The notes: generated by a model from the letters alone, not told the origin. DNA of 64,000 bases from an uncultured Dorea sp. (GCA_948602995.1 CAPEBR010000001.1:184199-248198); one strand, 5' to 3'. Counted from the stretch's first letter, positions 33,325-43,293 are shown. Translations and numbers: made by a program.

Positions 33325-35943
33325 TTATACTAAGCTTAGCTTATTCAAAATAACTTGAAGCTCATCCAGACTTTCCGGAGTCATGACTTTTTCCGGATTC
33401 TTATACATGCGGCTTAAATTTTCAGCCATGCTGTCATATTTCTCCATTTGTGATGCAGCCTGTCCAGACAATAAAATCTTATACAGAAAGATAACAAAAG
33501 GCTCCGTTCCCCCGATAATCATCGGCGTAAACTGTGCAGTAGAAAGAATTCCTACAAGTATATGTGTATCCCTTATTTTTTTAACACATTCTATCTCCCA
33601 CAAATTGTCTACTGTCTGCCGGGGAATACAGTAGTCTGTATCCTTTTGTCTCGGATGAGGCCTGACCAGGATCCCGCCGTCTGAATCAAGCTTCTTTAAC
33701 ATCTCCCACATTCTGTTCTGGGTGTCTTTGGATTCTTCGCTTTCCAACTGGATCGGCTGATCCAGGAATACAAACCTGCACTTATCATATTCATCTACAT
33801 TCTTGTATTGAAATACCGCTTCTACATAAGCTAATAGCCTGTCATTTCCTTTAATCGGAGCCAGTCCGTACACTTCACAGTCCATTTTTGAGTCACATAA
33901 TTCCTTATTATTTAAAAGCAGTGCTTTGGGATTCATCTGCAGAGCCCCTTGAAAGCAGTACCGGCGTAATACTTTAAAAATCGGAGAGGGATAATCGTTT
34001 AAAATATCTCCAATATAACTTCCGATTCCATCATCTATCATAACAACCTCTGTGTTATCATACTGTAACCTGACCACCGACACCAGCGGTGAATGGATAC
34101 TGAAAACCAGATACCTGCATGATGCATTGCGTGTAATATTACCAGTTCGTCCGTTTTCATCCTTTTTCAAATGTCTCTTTAGCGAAAAACCTGGGAAAAG
34201 ATATCTTTTAAACGCTATCAGTTTATGCCAAATGCCCTTGTGCTCTTTAAAAGGCTCCACCTCGATAACCTCTTTAAATAGCCCTGTTTTTCTAAGCTCC
34301 TTCGCATATACTCCTGCCTTCTCAAATTCATGATTAATATATATCACATTATCGCCCTTCGTATTCAGCAGATCACTGACAGTAAGATTCAATGCATTCA
34401 ATATCTGTATTGGCGTATGGCAGATGATCACCGCACCGTTCTGCTCCTCACCAAATTCCATTTTCCTTATCAAAACAAGTATAACACCCAGATAAATCCA
34501 AAATACCAACCCGATGGAGTCCTGCTGCTTAAATAACAGATGTGCCTCTACCAGTCCATTTGCCATCAGTGCTGAACATACGCAAAACAGCATGCCCGTT
34601 ATCCTGTATGCACAGCCTGTCTTACTCCCATATATAAGATATTTCAAAATATCAAAAAGTGAAAACAAGATAATAAGGATGAAAATCAGCAAACCTACAG
34701 CCCCCGATGACACAAGAATCTGCAGATAAGAGTTATGCATATTACTCTGCGCAATTCCCAGCCATCTAATTTCCTGGTCTGTATACCTGGATTCATCTAC
34801 ATTAATAAACGGCTCATAGATTTCCCGAACATTCTTTTCACTGAACTGCTCGTAAAACGACTCCATTTTCTTATCAGCCTTCCTTTTAAAGGAACAAGGA
34901 TCACTTATTCCCCACACAGGCTGTATCAGCCAGTTTTTGATTCCACCGCTCCATATGGCAAATCTTCCATTTGAAGAATCCTCGCCACTCTCAATCCGTT
35001 CAAACAGAATCTCATCATCCTCTTCTGTCAGATCTTCCCCTGTTACAAATGTCTTTATATGTCTTATTGCCTCAGGCACAATCACGCTCTCACTTCGTAC
35101 ACCCTTTATCAGAATCTGGCTTCCAAGTATCACAATAATCATTCCAATGACTGTTTTTATCATGATCTTTATAACATTATCATTTTTTTTCATGATTTCA
35201 GGTAAAAGAAATACAAGAGAAAACATACCCCAGAATGCAAACGCAGTAAGAGTTCCTCCATTGGAAAGTGTAAGGGAAAAATACATAACCTGGACAATTA
35301 CGTTAAATTTATAGATACCCGGACATTTTCTTAAACTCTTTCCTGATATCATAAGATTCAATACCACCGCCGCAATTGACAGAAGTGCATAGACTCCTCC
35401 AACATTGGCACTAGAATAAATCCCGAACAGTCTGTTTTCAAGATACCCTGCCCGAAACCATTTTTCTCCGTTGTACAAGACAATACTCGTCTGAAAAAAA
35501 TAAAACAAAAGAGAAACACCGCCAGAAATAAGCGACACGCCAATGATACAATTATTGATATTTTTCAAAAAATTCAAAACATTTTTCTTTGATGTTTCTC
35601 TGCTTTGCGCAAATAAAATAAGCAATATTATCGCAGTATAGATCAGGTTCTTAATCCCCATATAAATACTTGCATGAATATCACTGAAATATGTGATGAT
35701 AACTGTACAGGCATATGCACAAAGAAAAATAACTGACAGAAACCATCTTGCAGAAAGAAATAACTCTCTTTTAATTATGACATCCCATATAATAATCCCA
35801 ATTCCCCATATAAAACAGACCTTACAGACTGGATCCATAATCTCCGTTAACACTGGCAGGCACCATAAAAGTCCCGCAATTAAATAAACTATACAATATA
35901 ATTGTCTGTCCGTCAGTATTTTTACAAACCTTTTCTCGCTCAT
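33325..35943 (-). CDS. Fused O-antigen-type polymerase (Wzy) and sialyltransferase-like (GT52-type) protein
   Basis: A single 872-residue frame with two halves. Residues 1 to about 490 are polytopic with about 11-12 hydrophobic segments and a large external loop holding NGRFAIWSGGIKNWLIQPVW and SNMHNSYLQILVSSGAVGLL, the Wzy/ligase signature. From about 495, GAVIICHTPIQILNALNL, then MIDDGIGSYIGD, ILVRPHPRQKD and LVGILSTAQFTP match sialyltransferases of the GT52 type (or the related polysialyltransferase group) that use CMP-nonulosonates. The linker is short and no stop intervenes. M497 of the longer frame could once have been a separate start. The start at 35943 has GGAAA 7 bp upstream. The likely job is to transfer legionaminate-like sugar and polymerise the unit. 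Confidence 0.75.
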   Translation of the reverse strand: MSEKRFVKILTDRQLYCIVYLIAGLLWCLPVLTEIMDPVCKVCFIWGIGIIIWDVIIKRELFLSARWFLSVIFLCAYACTVIITYFSDIHASIYMGIKNLIYTAIILLILFAQSRETSKKNVLNFLKNINNCIIGVSLISGGVSLLFYFFQTSIVLYNGEKWFRAGYLENRLFGIYSSANVGGVYALLSIAAVVLNLMISGKSLRKCPGIYKFNVIVQVMYFSLTLSNGGTLTAFAFWGMFSLVFLLPEIMKKNDNVIKIMIKTVIGMIIVILGSQILIKGVRSESVIVPEAIRHIKTFVTGEDLTEEDDEILFERIESGEDSSNGRFAIWSGGIKNWLIQPVWGISDPCSFKRKADKKMESFYEQFSEKNVREIYEPFINVDESRYTDQEIRWLGIAQSNMHNSYLQILVSSGAVGLLIFILIILFSLFDILKYLIYGSKTGCAYRITGMLFCVCSALMANGLVEAHLLFKQQDSIGLVFWIYLGVILVLIRKMEFGEEQNGAVIICHTPIQILNALNLTVSDLLNTKGDNVIYINHEFEKAGVYAKELRKTGLFKEVIEVEPFKEHKGIWHKLIAFKRYLFPGFSLKRHLKKDENGRTGNITRNASCRYLVFSIHSPLVSVVRLQYDNTEVVMIDDGIGSYIGDILNDYPSPIFKVLRRYCFQGALQMNPKALLLNNKELCDSKMDCEVYGLAPIKGNDRLLAYVEAVFQYKNVDEYDKCRFVFLDQPIQLESEESKDTQNRMWEMLKKLDSDGGILVRPHPRQKDTDYCIPRQTVDNLWEIECVKKIRDTHILVGILSTAQFTPMIIGGTEPFVIFLYKILLSGQAASQMEKYDSMAENLSRMYKNPEKVMTPESLDELQVILNKLSLV

Positions 35944-35963
35944 TATCATATTTCCTTTATATT

Positions 35964-36842
35964 TTAATATTCAATACCTGGGTTAAAATGTCTTCCCTCT
36001 AAAGATGCACTTATTATTATTCCTATTTTTTTCATACGCTTTTCCCTTGCAAAAAGTAATGTTCTCATTATATGATAAAAGATTTTACATAACTGGTAGA
36101 TCATCCTTTTCGATCCTTCTTTCCGTGCAATGTACATCTCATTACGATACGCATACCGGTACCTGTCAATTCTTGAATAGTCGTCCGTTGTAATATTAGA
36201 ACCTTCATTATTCACTGTTTTATGGAGCACACAGCTTGACGGAACATAATATGACATTACTTTTGCTGAAATTCTCCGGGAATACTCAATATCATCACCC
36301 CATATAAAGAACTCTGATATAGGAAGCCCTAGCTTACTTATAACCGATGCATTGATGAAAAAGGAAACAAATGTCGCCTGCCTGCATTTCAGCAGCCTTT
36401 GTTTGCCCACTGTAACCTCGGGGTTTCTATAAATCTTCTGTTCATTCATCCTGCATAACTTCCCATCTTTCCAAACCACTTTACTTGAAAGAAAGCCAAA
36501 ATCATAATTTAATCCCTTTGCTGCAGTCAACAGTTTTTCAAGTGCATCCTCATTCGGTATTGTATCATCGTCCATTAACCAGATATAATCTGCATGATTC
36601 TCTAAGGCAGTCCGAATTGCACGGTTAAACCCCCCTGCACCCCCCAGATTTGTACCAGTATTCCGGTAAAGTATCCTTCTCTCTTTTATATAAGTGCTCA
36701 AGGCTTCCTCTGTACCATCCGAACTTGCATTATCTATTACAATAATCTGAAACTCTGTCCAGGTTTGCCCAAACAGAGCCTCCAGGCACTCCATCAGCAA
36801 AGCTTTTCTATTATACGTTACAATTGCCGCTACAATATTCAT
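35964..36842 (-). CDS. Family 2 glycosyltransferase
   Basis: A 292-residue GT-A inverting transferase. IVAAIVTYNRKALLMECLEAL starts the nucleotide-binding fold, VIDNASSDGTEE follows, WLMDDDTIP (about 88-96) carries the metal-binding DxD, and FFIWGDDIEYSRRIS contains the ED-type catalytic region. The pattern NLGGAGGFNRAI resembles the rhamnosyl-/galactofuranosyltransferase branch of GT2. It would extend the lipid-linked repeat unit of the nonulosonate glycan. Confidence 0.85.
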   Translation of the reverse strand: MNIVAAIVTYNRKALLMECLEALFGQTWTEFQIIVIDNASSDGTEEALSTYIKERRILYRNTGTNLGGAGGFNRAIRTALENHADYIWLMDDDTIPNEDALEKLLTAAKGLNYDFGFLSSKVVWKDGKLCRMNEQKIYRNPEVTVGKQRLLKCRQATFVSFFINASVISKLGLPISEFFIWGDDIEYSRRISAKVMSYYVPSSCVLHKTVNNEGSNITTDDYSRIDRYRYAYRNEMYIARKEGSKRMIYQLCKIFYHIMRTLLFAREKRMKKIGIIISASLEGRHFNPGIEY

Positions 36843-36847
36843 CGTCT

Positions 36848-37609
36848 TTATTTACATCTCCTGAATTTTCTTTTCAAAAAGTCCCCGCCCTTTTTCAGCC
36901 AGTTCTGTTTCTCCATAAATTCTACTGGGATCTCCACATATGTCAACCCATTTGCCTCCAGCCATATGTCAAGAAGCCTCTCGCTTACAAAACCAAATAC
37001 TCTCGCATCATTTTTATTGTACCCCGAAATATCCAATCTTTTCTCCAATTCAAAAAGAATATCAAACAACCACTCACAGTATTCGTCAAAAAACTTTCTT
37101 TTCATGACAAACATATTGAATCTGTGGCCAACTGTCCGTTTCATGTACGAATCATAATGCTTAACATATGACGGATATCTTTCACTCAAGATCTCCCGGG
37201 TTATATCCAGATCTGCAGCATGATGTGCATGCTTATATTGACTGTAATTCGTCTCAATATAATAGTTTCTCGGTTTTGGCAAGATAATATCAGTCTCTTT
37301 TAACAATCCCTTCAACTGATTTTGCGTAAGTACTTTGTCTTTTTTGCTTCCCTTTGCCGTCTTCAGACAAAAATGTCTCCTGTAATGAGCTATTCCTACA
37401 TATTCCGCATCCAGATTCTTCCATGCCCAGTAAAGCCCTGTCAGCTCACAATAATTATCATTTTTAGCAGAAATATTTTCTCCTGTGTCATCACCTGTAT
37501 ATCCCAGGTCGCTTTTCCCTGCCCGCCCGACATGCAGCGGCAGATACATGGGATCCCCGGGCATCCAGTATCTTTTATGTGCAGCAACAATAATCTTGAT
37601 ATCTCCCAT
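36848..37609 (-). CDS. DUF4422-type capsular glycosyltransferase
   Basis: A protein of about 253 residues matching the DUF4422 pattern: IIVAAHKRYWMPGDPMYLPLHVG, ISAKNDNYCELTGLYWAWKN and YVGIAHYRRHF. This family is found in capsule and LPS loci and is considered glycosyltransferase-like (galactofuranosyl- or hexosyltransferase). I start at the ATG at 37609 (MGDIK) because GGAGAG lies upstream; earlier TTG/ATG codons at 37624-37621 overlap the stop of the preceding gene and are also possible. Confidence 0.8.
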   Translation of the reverse strand: MGDIKIIVAAHKRYWMPGDPMYLPLHVGRAGKSDLGYTGDDTGENISAKNDNYCELTGLYWAWKNLDAEYVGIAHYRRHFCLKTAKGSKKDKVLTQNQLKGLLKETDIILPKPRNYYIETNYSQYKHAHHAADLDITREILSERYPSYVKHYDSYMKRTVGHRFNMFVMKRKFFDEYCEWLFDILFELEKRLDISGYNKNDARVFGFVSERLLDIWLEANGLTYVEIPVEFMEKQNWLKKGGDFLKRKFRRCK

Positions 37610-37620
37610 CACTCTCTCCA

Positions 37621-39015
37621 TCAATTTAATTTTTCCTGATTAATCATTCCCCCGAAGGCAGTCATAAATAGTATCTTTATATCTAAAAAAACAGACCAGT
37701 TTTCAATATACCATATATCACATTCAATTCTTCCCCTTATACTCGTATCTCCCCGGTATCCTTTTACCTGAGCCCATCCGGTAATCCCCGGACGCACCTG
37801 CTGCCTTACAAGATAAAGCGGAATCTCCTCTTTAAAATGATTCACATGGAAGGGTACCTCCGGCCGCGGGCCAATCAGGCTCATATCCCCTTTTAATACA
37901 TTAAAAAACTGAGGGAGCTCATCCAGGCTGCACTTACGTATAAAGCTTCCGAATTTTGTCTTCCTCGGATCAACATCCTTACTCCATCCTGTGGTCTCAT
38001 CGGCATTTACACGCATACTGCGGAACTTATACATCAGAAAAGGCCTTTTATTCCTGCCCACTCTCTCCTGTTTAAACAGTACAGGACCTGGACTTGAAAG
38101 CTTCGTTCCGATTGCAACGATCAGCATAACAGGGCTGGACAGGACAATAAACACGATACTTCCCACAATATCCATACTACGTTTTATAGCAGCCAGGACA
38201 ACATTATCAAGCGGTATCTGCCTGATATTCATAAGCTTACTGTTTCCGATCACATCAATTGACGGATGCCTTGGAATATAATTGTTATAAAACGGAATGA
38301 TACTGATCTTCACACCGGCTTTCTCTCCAGCTTCAATTACCTTTGGCATAAACTGAACCTCATGGCTCTCCAGTGCAATGACCATCTCTTCAATATTCCT
38401 GTCCTGCAGGATTTCATCTAAATCCTCATATCCCCCTAAACTGATACCCAGCTTTTCCTTTTCCTTCCGGCTGACATACCCTACAATCCGTATGCCCAGA
38501 TTTGGCCTCTTCTTAACAGATTTCATATAATCTTCTGCCAGAGTCCCATTCCCGACTACAATTACATTAATATAATAATGACCTTTTCTGCAATAATGAC
38601 GGAATGCCACACTAAATGCAATTCTTTTTATAATCAATAATCCCGTTGAAATAAGATAAAACCAAAAGATCGCGTAACGTGAAAAGTCTACAACCCTTGT
38701 AACATACAAAAATGCTGTCAGCATCAAAACCCCGACAAAATCAACGATACAGAGCTTCCCCACCATCAAAACATCCGGCTTCGTAATTGCCCTGTATCTG
38801 TACTGATTTGTCAGATAATAAAGCAGCAGCACAACAACAATATAGCAAAATAATCCCAGAAAACAAAGGCGGTTCCAGGCAATCCACAGCATCGGGTGAT
38901 CCCCGTAAAGTATGTCAAACCGAATATATGTTGCAATTAGATATGACAAAAAAATCAAAATTCCTTCTGTTATGCAGTTAAATATTTTAAATAACCGCCT
39001 GTTCTCCTTAAGCAT
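37621..39015 (-). CDS. Priming polyprenyl glycosylphosphotransferase (long form, WbaP/CpsE-like)
   Basis: A 464-residue enzyme that starts repeat-unit synthesis on undecaprenyl phosphate. The N-terminal half has four or five hydrophobic segments (about 12-120), then a Rossmann-like CoA-binding-type domain (INVIVVGNGTLAEDYMKSV), and the C-terminal catalytic part has KRSMDIVGSIVFIVL, FKQERVGRNKRPFLMYKFRS, SLDELPQFFNVLKGDMSLIG, GPRPEVPFHV and GITGWAQVKGYRGDT. The last block resembles glucose- or galactose-type transferases. It lies at the head of the glycosyltransferase block and is the probable initiator of the glycan made by this unit. Confidence 0.88.
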   Translation of the reverse strand: MLKENRRLFKIFNCITEGILIFLSYLIATYIRFDILYGDHPMLWIAWNRLCFLGLFCYIVVVLLLYYLTNQYRYRAITKPDVLMVGKLCIVDFVGVLMLTAFLYVTRVVDFSRYAIFWFYLISTGLLIIKRIAFSVAFRHYCRKGHYYINVIVVGNGTLAEDYMKSVKKRPNLGIRIVGYVSRKEKEKLGISLGGYEDLDEILQDRNIEEMVIALESHEVQFMPKVIEAGEKAGVKISIIPFYNNYIPRHPSIDVIGNSKLMNIRQIPLDNVVLAAIKRSMDIVGSIVFIVLSSPVMLIVAIGTKLSSPGPVLFKQERVGRNKRPFLMYKFRSMRVNADETTGWSKDVDPRKTKFGSFIRKCSLDELPQFFNVLKGDMSLIGPRPEVPFHVNHFKEEIPLYLVRQQVRPGITGWAQVKGYRGDTSIRGRIECDIWYIENWSVFLDIKILFMTAFGGMINQEKLN

Positions 39016-39043
39016 ACTTCTTTCCTCTCATGAAATCTTCTTC

Positions 39044-40399
39044 TCATTTGCTATCTTTTATAATAACAGCGCCGCTTACTTCCTTGCCACAGTACCGGAT
39101 GTCTTCTACAAGCTTCTTAATAGCATTGTATTTAGATTTCCCCAAAATTTCTATTACAATTATATTATTACTGCCTTTCAGCTTCCTGAGTGCTTCCACC
39201 GTCCCTGTTTCACACAGCACAGCAACGGACAAACTGTCTGTCTTTAATTCCCCTTCCAGCTTTTGCATCAGTTCGAGTCCATTCTGTGTTATATTATTTC
39301 CAGTTATGGTCACATGACCATCTTCCATGCATGTCTTAATTTTCTCTGCTATTACAGGCAGCCTCTCCTTATCCCCGGCTTCCAGAACATCAAATATCCT
39401 GAATCCATACATATCCTGTAAGTCATATGCATATATAAGGTATGGGGACCACATGTATTTCAAAGCAAAAAAAACAATAAACACTCCTATCATCAGCACA
39501 ACACGTTTAAAGGCATATAATCCTGCTTCAAAAAGTTTTCTTTTTAGACCTGCATTCTTTTTAGGTAAGGCTTTTTTATATAAAACCTGTCCAGATTTAT
39601 ACGTTCCTTTCTTTGATTCCCTTTTTGCCAATTCCAGATATTCTTTCCCCTTTTCAGATAGAAGCATATTCTTTTGATCTAAAGATGTCTGAAGCCCCTG
39701 CAAGTTATTGTATTGTGCTCTCTGCGTGTCTGATAATCTGGTATCAACCACTGATGCAACATACTCCGAATCTAACTCTGCCTCAAGCCCTTGATAGTTC
39801 TTCAGTATCTCCTTTTCATTATCATATAGATATTGCTTTACCGCACTCTGGAACTTCTGTGCCATGTCTGCATCTGGCGCAATCATTCTAATAAGCACTA
39901 TTCCATTTGAGCTGGCGTCCATTGTAACAAGCTCTTTAAAATATTTTATATCTGTGTCCACTCCAAGTGAGCTTTTTACAAACTCATATAACTCTTCACT
40001 GTTAAACACACTCTGGTACGCGATCTTCCCCTGCTCTAACTGGTTTACATATCTCTCTGGATCAAGGTTATCTAAAGATGTAAACTGATATTTTAAAACA
40101 GCTGCCGCTTCCTCATATGGATTAATCTCCATTAATATAGAATTCCGTAAGTATTCCTGAAGACTGCCTATTGTGTTTTCTAAGTACAGCACTGTATCTA
40201 TATTAGAAAGCTCTGCTCCTGGAGCCTTAACCTCTATATTGTCCTGTCCATTATTTTCAGAATATTTTTGACTTACTTTTGATATTCCAGATAAGCCAAA
40301 TGTTACCCCAACAACGATCACCAGCACAAGGCAAAGTTTCCATTGTCTTAAAATATAAAAAAACATATCATTCAAATGAATGATTCTTCCTGTTTGCAT
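39044..40399 (-). CDS. Wzz/YveK-like chain-length protein with a kinase-like C-terminal tail
   Basis: A 451-residue protein. The first transmembrane segment is near residues 16-36 (WKLCLVLVIVVGVTFGLSGI); a long, partly coiled extracellular part and a second transmembrane segment near 285-305 (AFKRVVLMIGVFIVFFALKY) form the Wzz hairpin. After it come about 140 cytoplasmic residues (AVLCETGTVEALRK, then IIVIEILGKSKYNAIKKLVEDI) that resemble the Rossmann core of CpsD/Wzc BY-kinases but with no Walker A lysine loop visible. It would set glycan length. It overlaps the polymerase gene by 32 bp. No tyrosine phosphatase or intact kinase is seen in the window. Confidence 0.75.
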   Translation of the reverse strand: MQTGRIIHLNDMFFYILRQWKLCLVLVIVVGVTFGLSGISKVSQKYSENNGQDNIEVKAPGAELSNIDTVLYLENTIGSLQEYLRNSILMEINPYEEAAAVLKYQFTSLDNLDPERYVNQLEQGKIAYQSVFNSEELYEFVKSSLGVDTDIKYFKELVTMDASSNGIVLIRMIAPDADMAQKFQSAVKQYLYDNEKEILKNYQGLEAELDSEYVASVVDTRLSDTQRAQYNNLQGLQTSLDQKNMLLSEKGKEYLELAKRESKKGTYKSGQVLYKKALPKKNAGLKRKLFEAGLYAFKRVVLMIGVFIVFFALKYMWSPYLIYAYDLQDMYGFRIFDVLEAGDKERLPVIAEKIKTCMEDGHVTITGNNITQNGLELMQKLEGELKTDSLSVAVLCETGTVEALRKLKGSNNIIVIEILGKSKYNAIKKLVEDIRYCGKEVSGAVIIKDSK

Positions 40400-41540
40400 C
40401 TATATCTCCTCCTGTCACCGGATTTAGCAGTTCCCCGGCTTTAAGTAAAAACGGATGAAAAGCTAGCACACACAATTCAGCATCTACCATAGCAAATACG
40501 CATAAGAACAATAATGAAAGGCAGAGAGCCAGTTCTCCACTTTCAACTGCCTTTTTCCCGATATACATCAATCCCACAAGTAAAAGGATCATAAATATAA
40601 TACCATAGTTTAACAGATATTTCAAAAATGAACAATCCACATAATTATACACGAGTGCAGGATTCTTCCTGATACTCCCCTGCCCGATCCATCTAATCCT
40701 CTGTCCCAGTAGTGTTAAACCATATTGCTCAATTGCCCTGTTGCCCAAAAGAATTCTTCCACTTAGAAGATCATTCAGCTGCACATAAAACTGTAGTACC
40801 GGATTATAAAAAAACTGTACTGCTATCGCCGCAGCTGCACTAAATACTCCACAATACTGAAATAAAAATCTACTGGCCAAATTCCTGCTTACTCCTTTTG
40901 AAAGCCGTCCCCAGACATATAAACATAATAAAAAGGGAATGACAATGGCTATGTCAGTTTTCGTATCATTATAATAATATAGCCATATATTAAGGACTGC
41001 TAATACCATACTCTCAAGTAATGTTATTTTTTTCCGAATACAACAATATATCATCGTAATAAATAACATAAGGTGGCTCCCAAAGGTACAATATACAAAG
41101 CCCAGATCATATCGATGGCGCACCCCCTCATCCCAGACACCATTGGGGATAACCCCTGCAATGCAAAGACCGATGGCAGCAGCAAACACTAAAATTTCAA
41201 CAAATAATGAAACTTTCAATATATCATCAAAGTCAACATTCGCCGCGCTATAGATAAAAATACAAAGCATAAAAAGATTAACCGTTGTATCCTGGACTGA
41301 ATATTCAATATATCCAATAAAAAAAACTACCGCAACCCCCAAAAAACTCCGAATCTGGTATATACCATCATCTGCAAATTTTAATATAAGCAAAACATAC
41401 ACAACATACTTTGCATACAATAACAGATCCTTCATCGGAAGCAAATCCTTAATATAGGTATATTTTAAAAGTGTAACTGTAATCCATAACATATATGCAG
41501 TTAAAAATAACAAATTACTACGAGTATACTTCATTTTCAT
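40368..41540 (-). CDS. Polysaccharide polymerase-like membrane protein (Wzy candidate)
   Basis: A 390-residue polytopic protein with about 10-11 hydrophobic segments. A large outer loop near residues 265-310 contains SGRILLGNRAIEQYGLTLLG and YNYVDCSFLKYLLNYG, a layout common in Gram-positive capsule polymerases. It lies between the pyruvyltransferase-like gene and the chain-length gene. Wzy proteins share little sequence, so the assignment rests on topology and place. It is a second candidate polymerase beside the fusion protein. Confidence 0.7.
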   Translation of the reverse strand: MKMKYTRSNLLFLTAYMLWITVTLLKYTYIKDLLPMKDLLLYAKYVVYVLLILKFADDGIYQIRSFLGVAVVFFIGYIEYSVQDTTVNLFMLCIFIYSAANVDFDDILKVSLFVEILVFAAAIGLCIAGVIPNGVWDEGVRHRYDLGFVYCTFGSHLMLFITMIYCCIRKKITLLESMVLAVLNIWLYYYNDTKTDIAIVIPFLLCLYVWGRLSKGVSRNLASRFLFQYCGVFSAAAAIAVQFFYNPVLQFYVQLNDLLSGRILLGNRAIEQYGLTLLGQRIRWIGQGSIRKNPALVYNYVDCSFLKYLLNYGIIFMILLLVGLMYIGKKAVESGELALCLSLLFLCVFAMVDAELCVLAFHPFLLKAGELLNPVTGGDIDANRKNHSFE

Positions 41541-41546
41541 AATTAT

Positions 41547-43268
41547 TTAACGAGTTTTCTTCCTGTTCCTGATCTTACGAATCATCTTCATCTTCCATGT
41601 CTCATCCCATATTCCCTCCAAAACAGCAACATCCAGCTCCTTTTCCGGAAGATACGGAATCACTGAACAATCTTTCAATATATATTTTGCCCTGTCTTTT
41701 CCTTTATCATATTCATCCACTGGCATAAAACTCCCATCCTCCAGATACCAGTACCATCTGTCGTTCTCTCTGATCCTCATATGCCATCCGATAAAAGCAG
41801 CTCCCAAATAGCTGAATCCATTTTTCACAAGTTCTGTCTTTCCATCGTTAGCTACAGTTTTTTTTAATTTATATTCTACAGAACCAGAATCCAGCCTTTT
41901 AACATCACCGTTCACCTCATCATAATTCCAGGTGATTTTTTCAGATTTTGCTCCTGCATTATAAATCAAAATATATTTTTCACCTTTCAGGTTCTTCTCA
42001 AAAAGCTCATTATATTTTCCATAAGTTCTTCTGAATTTTCTTTGTATCTTTATCTCATATTCATCTGGTGTCGTCCCCTTATATGACGGAAGATTTTCCA
42101 TAAGCTTCTCATAATTATATGGCTTTCTTCTCTCCATTCCATCTTCACCGTCATATACAATTCCCCTGATTCCATAGAAAAGTGTGTTATACACGCTCAT
42201 CAGATATTCCCTGTCTTTTTTGACGCCTTCGTTCTGTTCTATAATCTGATTAATCTTTTCCATTATTCCTTCTACACTTATTTCATTTATATCAATTATA
42301 CGGTCTTCATATCCTATACTCTCATAAAAATACTTCACCTTTGAATTCCAGACAATTCCCACCGACGGCACTCCCAAAGAAAAGGCGATAATACTCGGAT
42401 GCAGACGACACGTAATCACTGCATCATACGAAGAAATTTTCTGAATCAGTCTTTCTGGAAAATTAATATTAAATGCACATTTTTTATTATTAAAGTTATG
42501 GTTTCTAATTAAATAATCCAGGAAAGCTTCATCACCAAAGTGTCCGCTTGTCAGAAATTCAAAATCATACCCCTTTGCTTTTAATTTCTTCGATAGTTTT
42601 TTCCATAAAACTGCTGCTTCGTTCCTGGAAAAATCAATCCTATTATCTGTAAATCCATTTGCGCGCAGAATAAAAATTCCAATTTTTTTCTTTTCTCCTT
42701 CTCTGACTGCCGTAATATTCTTCTCAAATACCTTTGATGCAAATACTGCCGGATCGGATACCTTATCTATCACAATATTTCCATTATAGATAAACTTCTT
42801 CAGAGAATCAAAATCATCCCTTGTTGTAATCTGTTTTACACAATTAAAATTAAGTGTCTTCTTCAGCCTCTGGCATTTTTCATTATTCTCATCATATCCT
42901 TCCACGCCAATTGCAGAAAACAGAACCGGTCTGTGATACTTTTCAGCCATCTCCAAAGTAATTGCTGTACGCTCATAAAAAATCTGATAGCTATAATTAA
43001 ACATAGGTGCTCCGCCAAAAATGATAATGTCAGAATCCTTAATAATATTTTCTGCCTTTTTATATAATCTTTCACTTTTGGTTTCCAGATATTTTCTAGA
43101 TATAATACCCGCTTCCCGACTGTTGATCGTATATCTGTCATTCCCTATATCCAAATTTTTCATAACAGCAGAAATCAGACTAATATCGCATGCTTCTATC
43201 ACTTGATCCCCCACATTGTCTGAATCCCTATTTGTCAAAAGTAAAATCTTCCATTCTTTTTCTGCCAT
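41547..43268 (-). CDS. Polysaccharide pyruvyl transferase-family protein with extra C-terminal domain
   Basis: A 573-residue protein. Residues 1 to about 370 fit the polysaccharide pyruvyl transferase family: KILLLTNRDSDNVGDQVIEA, IIFGGAPMFNYSYQ, and ITCRLHPSIIAFSLGVPSVG in the C-terminal half of the fold. The family adds pyruvate ketals to sugars or acts as a glycan transferase. The last 190-200 residues (about 385-573) have no family I recognise; they are rich in aromatic and charged residues, with GWHMRIRENDRWYWYLEDGS and a strongly basic end (IRKIRNRKKTR). The ATG at 43268 is placed 8 bp after AAGGGG; the earlier GTG at 43277 abuts that site. Confidence 0.75.
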   Translation of the reverse strand: MAEKEWKILLLTNRDSDNVGDQVIEACDISLISAVMKNLDIGNDRYTINSREAGIISRKYLETKSERLYKKAENIIKDSDIIIFGGAPMFNYSYQIFYERTAITLEMAEKYHRPVLFSAIGVEGYDENNEKCQRLKKTLNFNCVKQITTRDDFDSLKKFIYNGNIVIDKVSDPAVFASKVFEKNITAVREGEKKKIGIFILRANGFTDNRIDFSRNEAAVLWKKLSKKLKAKGYDFEFLTSGHFGDEAFLDYLIRNHNFNNKKCAFNINFPERLIQKISSYDAVITCRLHPSIIAFSLGVPSVGIVWNSKVKYFYESIGYEDRIIDINEISVEGIMEKINQIIEQNEGVKKDREYLMSVYNTLFYGIRGIVYDGEDGMERRKPYNYEKLMENLPSYKGTTPDEYEIKIQRKFRRTYGKYNELFEKNLKGEKYILIYNAGAKSEKITWNYDEVNGDVKRLDSGSVEYKLKKTVANDGKTELVKNGFSYLGAAFIGWHMRIRENDRWYWYLEDGSFMPVDEYDKGKDRAKYILKDCSVIPYLPEKELDVAVLEGIWDETWKMKMIRKIRNRKKTR

Positions 43269-43293
43269 ATCATGCACCCCTTTCTATCATAAA

